Below are positions 1 through 6,770 of a DNA stretch of 12,174 nucleotides, one piece after another. How positions within the stretch are numbered: the first letter of the stretch is position 1; every line of letters starts with the position of its first letter. The translations under genes were made by a program, and so were the position numbers. The stretch is from an uncultured Erysipelotrichaceae bacterium (GTDB lineage: Bacteria; Bacillota_I; Bacilli_A; RF39; UBA660). The DNA lies in the NCBI GenBank assembly GCA_902795675.1, contig CADBLZ010000077.1, positions 1 to 12,174 of the forward strand. Reading direction: 5' to 3'. The notes under the pieces are model-generated. The model did no database searches. It was not told where the DNA came from and worked only from the letters and a program-made list of their open reading frames with translations.

Positions 1-180
1 GATAGATATCATTTAGTAATTGAAGCTTGTAACTTACTTCCTAATCTTGGTAGTAAAGGTACTTACTTAGCTAAGGAAATGAAAGAAAAGTTAATTGAAC
101 ATACTGAATATATTCATAAGTATGGCGTTGATATGCCAGAAATCCAAGAATGGAAATGGAAGAATATTAATAATGATTAA
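1..180 (+). CDS. xfp: Phosphoketolase (xylulose-5-P/fructose-6-P), C-terminal end only
   Basis: The window opens inside this gene; frame 1 gives the last 59 residues and a TAA stop at 178-180. Phosphoketolase is a cytoplasmic, thiamine-diphosphate-dependent enzyme that splits xylulose 5-phosphate (and often fructose 6-phosphate) with phosphate into acetyl phosphate and glyceraldehyde 3-phosphate (or erythrose 4-phosphate), the key step of heterofermentative sugar breakdown. The assignment rests on the family's characteristic C-terminus: a DRYHLVIEA stretch, then LPNLGSKG, then KLIEHTEYIHKYG, then DMPEIQEWKW close to the end. From memory these match the DRxxLxxxxxxxxPxLGxxG and DxPEIxxWxW pattern of the family. 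The catalytic ThDP-binding part lies outside the window and cannot be checked. The gene is closed by its own terminator and is probably transcribed apart from the sirtuin downstream. Confidence 0.88.
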   Translation, partial: DRYHLVIEACNLLPNLGSKGTYLAKEMKEKLIEHTEYIHKYGVDMPEIQEWKWKNINND

Positions 181-208
181 AAAAGAAGACTATATATCTT
201 CTTTTTTT
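181..208 (+). terminator. Intrinsic terminator after phosphoketolase
   Basis: AAAAGAAGA at 181-189 pairs with TCTTCTTTT at 197-205 around a 7-base loop, and the T run continues to 208. It starts directly after the TAA stop. The same stem sequence, AAAAAGAAGA/TCTTCTTTTT, recurs in the terminator after rnr with a different loop. Confidence 0.85.
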
Positions 209-214
209 ATATTG

Positions 215-233
215 TATAATACTATTAGGTGAT
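215..233 (+). promoter_or_regulatory. -10 box and ribosome binding site of the sirtuin gene
   Basis: A perfect TATAAT lies at 215-220, just after the preceding terminator. AGGTGAT at 227-233 is complementary to the 16S 3' end and sits 3 bases before the ATG at 237. No good -35 is visible. Exactly 16 bases separate TATAAT from ATG, so a normal start point about 7 bases after the -10 gives a leader of about ten bases that begins at the ribosome binding site. Confidence 0.6.
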
Positions 234-236
234 AAT

Positions 237-956
237 ATGGATGACAAGATTAAGTTATTACAACAATATATAGATGAAAGTAATAATATTGTTTTCTTTG
301 GTGGTGCTGGTGTTAGTACAGAATCTGGCATTAAGGATTTTAGATCGGTAGATGGTTTATATCATGAGAAGTTTAAATATCCACCTGAAACTATGTTAAG
401 TCATTCTTTCTTTATAGATCATACAGAAGAATTCTATGACTTCTATCGTGAAAAGTTAAATAGTTTAAATATTGAACCTAATATAACCCACAAGTATTTA
501 AAAGACTTAGAAGATAGTGGTAAGTTAAAATATATTATTACACAAAATATAGATGGGTTACATGAAAAAGCTGGAAGTAAGAATGTTCTTTTACTTCATG
601 GAACTGTTTATCAAAATACTTGTATGGATTGTGGTAAGAAATATAATGCTGAAGCAGTCTTTAATAGTAAGGGAATTCCTAGATGTGAATGTGGCGGTAT
701 TATTAAACCTGATGTAGTTTTATATGAAGAAGGTTTAGATGATGAGACGGTTAGTAAAAGTATTGAAGCTATTAGTAATGCTGATTTACTAATTGTTGGT
801 GGTACATCTTTAGTTGTTTATCCAGCCGCTTCATTTATAAGATATTTTAGAGGCAAACACTTAGTTATTATTAATAAGGATAGTACACAATATGACTCTA
901 TGGCCGATTTAGTTATTAATGATAAACTTGGTGATATTTTTTCAAAATTAAAATAG
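237..956 (+). CDS. cobB: Sir2-family NAD-dependent protein deacylase (sirtuin)
   Basis: This is a complete, 239-residue bacterial sirtuin of usual length. It is expected to remove acetyl or other acyl groups from lysines, using NAD+ and releasing nicotinamide and O-acyl-ADP-ribose, in the cytoplasm. Visible motifs in order: the NAD-binding GAGVS (23-27) with GIKDFRS (31-37); TQNIDGLH (102-109); the catalytic histidine in HGT (H121); a structural zinc site from C129, C132, C150 and C152; KPDVVLYEE (158-166 region); and GTSL (189-192) followed by PAAS (196-199), which line the NAD pocket. The start at 237 is fixed by AGGTGAT three bases upstream. The TAG stop lies inside a terminator hairpin shared with the convergent gene. 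It follows a phosphoketolase, whose product acetyl phosphate acetylates lysines chemically, so the neighbourhood fits a deacetylase, although the two genes appear separately transcribed. Substrate preference cannot be read from the sequence. Confidence 0.95.
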   Translation: MDDKIKLLQQYIDESNNIVFFGGAGVSTESGIKDFRSVDGLYHEKFKYPPETMLSHSFFIDHTEEFYDFYREKLNSLNIEPNITHKYLKDLEDSGKLKYIITQNIDGLHEKAGSKNVLLLHGTVYQNTCMDCGKKYNAEAVFNSKGIPRCECGGIIKPDVVLYEEGLDDETVSKSIEAISNADLLIVGGTSLVVYPAASFIRYFRGKHLVIINKDSTQYDSMADLVINDKLGDIFSKLK

Positions 957-981
957 TAAGTTAGAAACTTACTATTTTTTT
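950..981. terminator. Bidirectional terminator shared by cobB and the 505-residue gene
   Basis: AAAATAGTAAGTT (950-962) and AACTTACTATTTT (966-978) form a 13-bp perfect stem, with T to 981 on the plus side and a broken T run on the minus side. The cobB stop TAG (954-956) is in the left arm and the opposing gene's stop TAA (complement of 961-963) is at the loop. One hairpin therefore ends both transcripts, with four bases between the stop codons. Confidence 0.85.
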
Positions 982-2478
982 ATAATCATCTGGGAGATCA
1001 TAATTTATGTTTTCAATTATTAGTAATAGTTCTTCTAAAGGAATAGAAGCTCTAAATGTTATCTTACCAGTATTATTATCTTTAATGATAAATGTTATTT
1101 CTTCAGTTCTACTATTTGGTTTGAAATAAATATTACCATTACGAGGAACACTTAGTAAGATATCTTTAAATAGGTTACTATCACTTTCTAGTTCTTTAGC
1201 AGAATCACTATTATGTTGTAAGTATTGAGAAATACGATTACGTTTTTGTTCTAATTCTTTTCGAACATTTTCAATACGACTGTAGTTACCTAACATTTGA
1301 GACATTTCAACTTGTTCTAGTTTAAAGTTGGAATCCGATTGTTTGGTTTCAGCAATTGTTTTTAGTTTTTCTTTTATCTCTTCACGATATGTTTCACTTA
1401 TTCTTTCATTATCTTTTAGTTTAGATAATGTGTGATCAAATGCTTTCTTTTCGTTAATTGTTTTACCACTTACATATTCTTCGATACGGAATAAGTCAGT
1501 ATCTAAGTCTTCCATACTAAAGTCAACTTGTTTTAAAGTATCAAAGTATAGATTTAATAATGATAACAGAACATGTTGAACGTTAACATCTGGTAAGTGT
1601 TCTTGATCACTTAAATCAAGTAATGTTAAATATTTTTCAGCATCACGATTGTTAGCAATATTACTATGTAAGAATTCAGTAATAGTATCACTAATGATTT
1701 CTTTTTGAGCATTGATACTACGTTTATAGAAGTTATCTCCTAGAGCTCTAGTTACTCTTCTAATTACATTCATTAGTTCATTATCTATTTTAACTTTATT
1801 TATCTTGAAATGATTTGGATCTAATTTAGCTCTAAATAGATTTATAATATCATTTACTTTTACTTCTTTTTGGTTATCAACTTCTGATTCAACTACTTTA
1901 GCAGTTTTATCTATTTCTTTTTCAGGAGATAAACCTTTTTCTTTTAATGCTTCTATTTCAAAAACTTTAGAACTATATAAGTATTTTTCCAAGTCTTGTT
2001 CATTTTTAATAGTTGGTTTTTTATTCTTGTTATAGAAGTAGATTTCATTTATGAAGTCTTTTTTATAATATGAATTAATACGATATAACCATGTTGTTGG
2101 AATTGTACATTCAATATGTTCATCACCAACAAAGATATTATTTTCTGAATCAAAGATGTAGTTACCTACTCTTAAAGCATTATATAAGTTATAGAAGAAT
2201 GCTTGATAGTCAGTTATTGGGTCACCATGTGGTGTTGCAATTGAATCTTTGTGATAACTGTTATAAGCATTGTTATAGAATTCTTCTAAATTGAAGTTAG
2301 GATTATAGTGATAGTATGCAATAAAGTCTCTAATTATTAATTCATTAAATAAGTTATTCTTTGTACTTATAAATGTTTCATAATCTAGGTCAGAAGCTTT
2401 GATATCACGATTAATATCACTTTGATTAACAATACTATTTAGAAGTAGTTCAATTGTTTTTAGTTCATGAGCTAACAT
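961..2478 (-). CDS. Unrecognised 505-residue cytoplasmic protein
   Basis: I do not recognise a family. The protein has no signal peptide and no membrane segment, and only one cysteine (C124), so it is probably soluble and cytoplasmic. Four parts can be seen. Residues 1-170 are rich in aromatic residues and Asn. A charged linker runs about 175-210 (Glu/Lys/Val rich). A mainly helical middle, about 210-435, includes a Lys/Glu-rich stretch at 345-420 that could form a coiled coil. A compact C-terminal part, about 445-505, looks like beta strands followed by a helix (NIYFKP, EEITFIIKD, KITFRASIPLEELLLII). The start at 2478 is supported by AGGTGAT three bases upstream and an extended -10. It is transcribed alone, convergent with cobB and divergent from the membrane protein at 2565. 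Base and codon use look like the neighbours, so nothing suggests recent transfer. Function unknown. Confidence 0.85.
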   Translation of the reverse strand: MLAHELKTIELLLNSIVNQSDINRDIKASDLDYETFISTKNNLFNELIIRDFIAYYHYNPNFNLEEFYNNAYNSYHKDSIATPHGDPITDYQAFFYNLYNALRVGNYIFDSENNIFVGDEHIECTIPTTWLYRINSYYKKDFINEIYFYNKNKKPTIKNEQDLEKYLYSSKVFEIEALKEKGLSPEKEIDKTAKVVESEVDNQKEVKVNDIINLFRAKLDPNHFKINKVKIDNELMNVIRRVTRALGDNFYKRSINAQKEIISDTITEFLHSNIANNRDAEKYLTLLDLSDQEHLPDVNVQHVLLSLLNLYFDTLKQVDFSMEDLDTDLFRIEEYVSGKTINEKKAFDHTLSKLKDNERISETYREEIKEKLKTIAETKQSDSNFKLEQVEMSQMLGNYSRIENVRKELEQKRNRISQYLQHNSDSAKELESDSNLFKDILLSVPRNGNIYFKPNSRTEEITFIIKDNNTGKITFRASIPLEELLLIIENINYDLPDDYKKIVSF

Positions 2479-2512
2479 ACTATCACCTACCTTTCTACTA
2501 TTTATTATATCA
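2479..2512 (-). promoter_or_regulatory. Extended -10 promoter and RBS of the 505-residue gene
   Basis: On the minus strand TGATATAAT occupies 2512-2504: a perfect -10 with the TGn extension, which often replaces a good -35, and none is visible. AGGTGAT (2488-2482) lies three bases before the ATG at 2478, and the spacing from TATAAT to ATG is 25 bases. The -10 for the divergent gene at 2565 is only about 33 bases away, so the two promoters share their upstream DNA. Confidence 0.6.
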
Positions 2513-2542
2513 TATCTAGTTTATTATTTTTACTTTTTTAGT

Positions 2543-2562
2543 TATAATATTATTAGTGATGG
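2543..2562 (+). promoter_or_regulatory. -10 box and RBS of the two-module membrane protein gene
   Basis: TATAAT is at 2543-2548 and GTGAT at 2556-2560. With GTGAT four bases before ATG 2565, the arrangement matches the AGGTGAT-N3-ATG of neighbouring genes. TATAAT to ATG 2565 is 16 bases, as for cobB and addB. This spacing is the reason to prefer 2565 over the upstream GTG (2556) and ATG (2559), which lie within or against the ribosome binding site. Confidence 0.5.
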
Positions 2563-2564
2563 TT

Positions 2565-3263
2565 ATGAAAAAATATATTAATTATATTATTGTAGGTGTT
2601 TTAGTTTTAATACTTAGTTTTTTATGGATAATGTTATGGAGTAAAGCCAGTAAAGTTCAAAGTATTAATAATGAGACAGTTGATTTTAGTAATGTCGATA
2701 ATACTAAGAGTGTTGATAATAAATTAGGTGAAGATTTAAAAATAACAGCTGGTTACCTAAATACTTACATTAGATTTAAACAAGGAACTTGGTATAAGAG
2801 TGTTGGATATATTCAAAATATAGATAGTAATTGTAATATCGTTATTACTTCTTCATTAGGTAGTAAGGAATCAATTAAAGGTAGTGCTACGTCTTGTGAA
2901 GGTTTATCAGTTGGTGATAAAGTTAACTTTGTTGGAGCTGTTGATATATCTGATCACGAATTAAATATTGCTAAGATATCTAAAGAAGATATCGATTATG
3001 ACTCTAGTGAAAGAGTTGATATTGAAGATTTAATTAGTAATTTAAATAAGTTATTTAGTAATTATTTTATTATTAATGGTTATATGGTTACTGATGGAAA
3101 TCGTTTCTTGTTATATGAAAATAAACAAGATTATGAAGATAAGAGTAAGAATTATTTTGTTCTAAACTTTAATAATATTAATGTTACTGGTAATGCTAGG
3201 GTAACTGTTAGATGTCAAATTAAGAATTCTTATACTTTAATTAATTGTGAATTAACACAATAA
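2565..3263 (+). CDS. Single-pass membrane protein with two possible OB-like extracytoplasmic modules
   Basis: Read from ATG 2565, this is a 232-residue protein of no family I recognise. Residues 5-25 form a strong hydrophobic helix after MKKY, so it is an N-terminal anchor or uncleaved signal. There is no lipobox cysteine, and the rest should lie outside the membrane. The exported part begins with an Asn/Asp/Ser-rich spacer (about 30-57). Two beta-rich modules follow, about 78-140 and 166-232. Each runs GY(I/M)xxxD, then strands, then a GDKVNFVGAVDIS- or GNARVTVRCQIKN-like strand, then a final LNIAKIS- or LINCELT-like strand. That order resembles an OB-fold barrel, and the modules may be an internal duplication. 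Cysteines are paired within modules (C90/C111; C217/C228), allowing disulfides outside the cell. It stands alone, between a divergent unknown gene and the convergent addAB operon. The fold is inference and the function is unknown. Confidence 0.8.
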   Translation: MKKYINYIIVGVLVLILSFLWIMLWSKASKVQSINNETVDFSNVDNTKSVDNKLGEDLKITAGYLNTYIRFKQGTWYKSVGYIQNIDSNCNIVITSSLGSKESIKGSATSCEGLSVGDKVNFVGAVDISDHELNIAKISKEDIDYDSSERVDIEDLISNLNKLFSNYFIINGYMVTDGNRFLLYENKQDYEDKSKNYFVLNFNNINVTGNARVTVRCQIKNSYTLINCELTQ

Positions 3264-3264
3264 T

Positions 3265-3291
3265 AAAAAGGAACTATTTAGTTCCTTTTTT
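3265..3291. terminator. Bidirectional terminator between the membrane protein gene and the addBA operon
   Basis: AAAAAGGAACT (3265-3275) pairs with AGTTCCTTTTT (3280-3290) around ATTT, with T runs outside the stem on both strands. The TAA at 3261-3263 lies just before it. The last codons and TAG stop (complement of 3274-3276) of the 125-residue protein are inside the stem. Confidence 0.85.
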
Positions 3292-3651
3292 ATATTCTTC
3301 ATATTTATTCTTATGAATATATATTAAGTTAATAATACTCATTATAATAAATAAGATATATGTTATTAACTCTAATAAGAATGCACTAGTATATATTTTA
3401 GATATTAAGAATAAAACAATACTAGATAATAAAATATTAAGAATGTTCATGATGAATATTAGTTTATAATGTGAACTAAGTAACATTCCTATACCACTAA
3501 GTAGTAAAACAAAGTATGGTATTAACCAACCTATTACTAGAGTTAGAGTCATGATGTTAACGAATTTATCAGGGATTGTAAATACTTCTAGTAATATAAA
3601 TAAGATGATTGGTAGGATGATATTTATAATAGATATTATCTTCTTTATCAT
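3274..3651 (-). CDS. Four-helix membrane protein coupled to addA
   Basis: This is a small 125-residue integral membrane protein, almost entirely hydrophobic. Helices are visible at about 5-25, 31-58, 64-84 and 90-112, followed by a basic, charged tail (HKNKYEEYKKGTK) that suggests the C-terminus is cytoplasmic. I recognise no family and no catalytic residues. Its ATG overlaps the addA TGA as ATGA (3648-3651). AGGTGA at 3664-3659 lies within the last addA codons, 7 bases upstream, so translation is probably coupled and the gene is the last of the addB-addA operon. Its last five codons double as terminator stem. Linkage to addAB could mean a role near DNA repair, or may only reflect gene packing; the sequence does not decide. 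Confidence 0.85.
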   Translation of the reverse strand: MIKKIISIINIILPIILFILLEVFTIPDKFVNIMTLTLVIGWLIPYFVLLLSGIGMLLSSHYKLIFIMNILNILLSSIVLFLISKIYTSAFLLELITYILFIIMSIINLIYIHKNKYEEYKKGTK

Positions 3652-6600
3652 ACCTGTTTCACCTCTTCTCTTAAGATTGAATATAAGTAAGTATTAATCT
3701 TTTTATCAGTTAAGGTACTTACGTAATCTTTATATCCTTGTAATTGTTTTTGATAGTTTTCATCATCGATGTTTTCAGTTTTATAATCAATGATATCTAT
3801 GTGATCATTATATTCAATCATTAAGTCAATAATACCATGATATAACATGTTATCTTTTTCATAGATGAATTCATGTTCTTTATATATGTTGGTATTACTT
3901 AAATCTTTTAAGATATCATTATGTAAGAAAGCATTTACTTTATTTCTTATAAATTCATCTTCAATTAAGTTAAGATCAGGATTTACAAAATCAGTTAGTT
4001 CTAAAGCTTCATGTAGTTTTAAACCTAGTTTTAGATTATCTCTTGTACTCATACTTATAAGTTCGTGTAAGTTTTTACTGAAGTGAGCACTATCTTCTAT
4101 TTCAACTTTTTCAGGTGTTAGATTAGTAACAGTGAAAGATGTTGAACCAGTTATATCAATATGTTTCTTTTCTTCATTATTAATCAAATAATCTTTATTA
4201 AGATTTATTTCTGATAAATCAATTTTATGATAAGCATTACTTATAAAATATTTAATAGAGTTCATCATATCACGAAGAGATTTGTAATTATTTCTAATCG
4301 CATCACTTACTACACCATCTTCATTTAGTGGTGACTTTTTAGCTTCACATTCTGGTAAGACAATAATTATTTTTTCTTGTGCTCTTGTTAAAGCAACATA
4401 GAATAATCTAATCTTTTCAGATATTTCTTCTTGCATGTAACTATATTTATTAGCTATTTTTTGAACAGTATCTTTTAAACCGTTATTATACATAGCTGTA
4501 ATGATACCAAAGTTTTTACTATATAGTAATTCACCTGATGTATCTTTACTTGCGAATTGATTTGATAAACCAATAAAGTAACATACGTGATATTGTAATC
4601 CTTTTGATTGGTGAATGTTAGTTATGATTATAGAGTTTGAACCTGATAATGGTGACTTATAATCTAGTGTTTCTTCACTAGATATTAGTTCTGTTAGATA
4701 GTCTCTTAAACTATATATGTCATAACCTGATAATGAAAGGTGAGTAGCAATATCTTTTATTTTAGATATTCTTATTATGTTTTCTTTAATAGAACCTACT
4801 TTAATCATTTTGTTATATAAGTCAGTTACTTTAATTATTTCATTTAATAATGTAATAGCATTATAGTTAACTAAGTTGTCTTTAAGAGGTTTAAATAGTT
4901 TATATAATTCTGATTCTTCATAGTTATTATTCTTTAGATAATTAAATATTTTATTATCATCTATTTGGAATAAGTATGAACGACTTATACTAATGAAGTC
5001 ATATTTGAAATCAATATTATCTTTTAAGTCTTCTACTTCATTCATATTTATTATTAAATCAATTATGTTTCTAATGATATTTAGTTCATATGAGTTAGAT
5101 AGTTTATCACTCTTTTTTATATCAACTGGAATACCTTCATGAACAAGAATTTGTTTGTATAGATCTAGATTAGTATTACGATCTACTATGATAGCAAAAT
5201 CTTTATAAGTACAATCTCTTAGAGAACCATCTTCAAATACTTGGTAATGATTATCAATTTTTTCTTTTATATCTTGTGCTACTATGAATGCTTCTTTTTC
5301 TTCTTTGATATAATCTTTTAATTCTTCTTCATTATATTCTAGCACTTCATAGTTATAATCACTTGATGAAGATCCATTAGTATCATAATCATGGTTACCA
5401 TGAATCATTTCATGACCATTATGATATGATGCTCCACCTAGTTTAGTATCCATTAGATAACCAAATATATCATTAATACAATTATTAACTTCTATACGAG
5501 ATCTAAAGTTTTCCATTAGATCTATTTTTTCACCATCATCTTTATTAGAATATTTTTCATATTTGTTTCTAAAGATATCGGGATTGGCATTTCTAAAACG
5601 ATAGATAGATTGTTTTATATCACCTACTACGAAGACATTGTCATGAGATATATAAGAAATGAATGTTTCTTGAATATCATTAGTATCTTGATATTCATCA
5701 ATCATTATTTCTTTAAATTCACTAGCTATTTCATTTCTTACTTCTTCATTAGAAGATAGTAAGTCTAGAGCTAGAAAAGCGATATCTTGGAAAGTATATA
5801 AATCATTTTGTTTTTTATATTCATTAAGTGTAGTAATAAACTTTTTAACTATTTCTAATATTATTTCAATATCATTTTTAGTACTTAGGATATCTTTTTT
5901 AATCGTTTCTTCATTACCATATAATTCGATTTTACTTTTTAAACCATTTAATGCTTTTGAAAGGTTTTCTTTTACTTTTTTAGCATCATCATCTAAACCA
6001 GTATATCTAGGTAATGTTGTTATTGGTGCTCTTTCATAAATATCTTTAAATGTTTTAGCACAAAATAAACTTAGCAATGCTTCTTCTGTTTTTTGATTTA
6101 ATTCACTAGGAATTAGATAAGATAAATCTTCTGATAATGTTCTTATTGATTCTATATCCATGAATAATGATTCAGTGTATGTATCAATTATATGATTAAT
6201 AAAGTTATCACTATAATAGTTATCTATATAGTTATTTAGATACTCTTCTTTATTAGGAAGCTTATCTATTTCATTAGCGATAGATATAATTAGTGATTTT
6301 AATTTAGTATCACTTTTAAAACAATGTTCATCAATTAATTGATTAAACTTACTGTTATCTTGTTCATAATATTCATTAAATATTTCTTCCATTATTTTAG
6401 GTTTTTGTAAGTTAATAATTGAACTTTCGGCTGGAGATATATTTTTGGAAATATTAAGTAGGTAATTATATCTTTTAATTATTGATAATGAGAATGAATC
6501 AAATGTTGTTATATAAGCTTCATCGATAAGTGATAGTTCACTTTTTAGTTCAGGTATTTTTTTCAATTCTTTTCTAATTCTAGCTTTCATTTCTGCAGCA

Positions 6601-6770
6601 GCAGCATTAGTAAATGTTAAAACTAGAAGTTCATTAACATGAATACCTTTTGTTATAAGATCGATTGCACGAGCAGTTAGAACAGCTGTTTTACCAGATC
6701 CGGCACCGGCAGAAACGATGACATTACCACGTGAATCTATCGCTTTTTGTTGCATTTCAGTTGGTTTCAT
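3648..6770 (-). CDS. addA: ATP-dependent helicase/nuclease subunit A (AddA)
   Basis: AddA is the UvrD-type motor and one of the two nucleases of AddAB, which resects double-strand breaks up to Chi and prepares the 3' tail for RecA. Visible motifs: Q-motif (TEMQQKAI, 4-11); Walker A AGAGSGKT (21-28); Ia LTFTNAAAAEM (51-61); motif II IDEYQDTN (357-364); III VVGDIKQSIYRFR (381-393); IV ENFRS (420-424); V TNIHQSKGLQY (717-727); VI RLFYVALTRAQEK (788-800). The C-terminal PDDEXK nuclease has LKLHEALE (H920), HGIIDLM (D982), IDIIDYKT (D995, K997) and QLQGY (1009-1013). Motor and nuclease therefore both look intact. At 1040 residues it is clearly shorter than typical AddA (about 1200). The start at 6770 overlaps the addB end by 14 bases and has GAAGG 8 bases upstream. 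The ATGA at its end couples it to the 4TM gene. Confidence 0.97.
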   Translation of the reverse strand: MKPTEMQQKAIDSRGNVIVSAGAGSGKTAVLTARAIDLITKGIHVNELLVLTFTNAAAAEMKARIRKELKKIPELKSELSLIDEAYITTFDSFSLSIIKRYNYLLNISKNISPAESSIINLQKPKIMEEIFNEYYEQDNSKFNQLIDEHCFKSDTKLKSLIISIANEIDKLPNKEEYLNNYIDNYYSDNFINHIIDTYTESLFMDIESIRTLSEDLSYLIPSELNQKTEEALLSLFCAKTFKDIYERAPITTLPRYTGLDDDAKKVKENLSKALNGLKSKIELYGNEETIKKDILSTKNDIEIILEIVKKFITTLNEYKKQNDLYTFQDIAFLALDLLSSNEEVRNEIASEFKEIMIDEYQDTNDIQETFISYISHDNVFVVGDIKQSIYRFRNANPDIFRNKYEKYSNKDDGEKIDLMENFRSRIEVNNCINDIFGYLMDTKLGGASYHNGHEMIHGNHDYDTNGSSSSDYNYEVLEYNEEELKDYIKEEKEAFIVAQDIKEKIDNHYQVFEDGSLRDCTYKDFAIIVDRNTNLDLYKQILVHEGIPVDIKKSDKLSNSYELNIIRNIIDLIINMNEVEDLKDNIDFKYDFISISRSYLFQIDDNKIFNYLKNNNYEESELYKLFKPLKDNLVNYNAITLLNEIIKVTDLYNKMIKVGSIKENIIRISKIKDIATHLSLSGYDIYSLRDYLTELISSEETLDYKSPLSGSNSIIITNIHQSKGLQYHVCYFIGLSNQFASKDTSGELLYSKNFGIITAMYNNGLKDTVQKIANKYSYMQEEISEKIRLFYVALTRAQEKIIIVLPECEAKKSPLNEDGVVSDAIRNNYKSLRDMMNSIKYFISNAYHKIDLSEINLNKDYLINNEEKKHIDITGSTSFTVTNLTPEKVEIEDSAHFSKNLHELISMSTRDNLKLGLKLHEALELTDFVNPDLNLIEDEFIRNKVNAFLHNDILKDLSNTNIYKEHEFIYEKDNMLYHGIIDLMIEYNDHIDIIDYKTENIDDENYQKQLQGYKDYVSTLTDKKINTYLYSILREEVKQV

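Noticed and set aside
2091..2294. 67-residue plus-strand reading frame
   Set aside because: It lies wholly inside the 505-residue gene on the other strand, has no RBS or promoter, and has a composition typical of an antisense shadow.
2556..2561. GTG 2556 or ATG 2559 as the start of the two-module membrane protein
   Set aside because: They are at or beside the predicted transcription start and form the RBS for ATG 2565, which also restores the 16-base spacing seen in neighbouring genes and a normal MKK signal start.
3865..4086. 73-residue plus-strand reading frame
   Set aside because: Antisense to the nuclease-domain region of addA, whose motifs show that the minus strand is the coding one.
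3648..6759. Mycoplasma-type code (UGA = Trp)
   Set aside because: addB and addA both end in TGA at family-appropriate positions with well-placed overlaps, and conserved tryptophans elsewhere use TGG.
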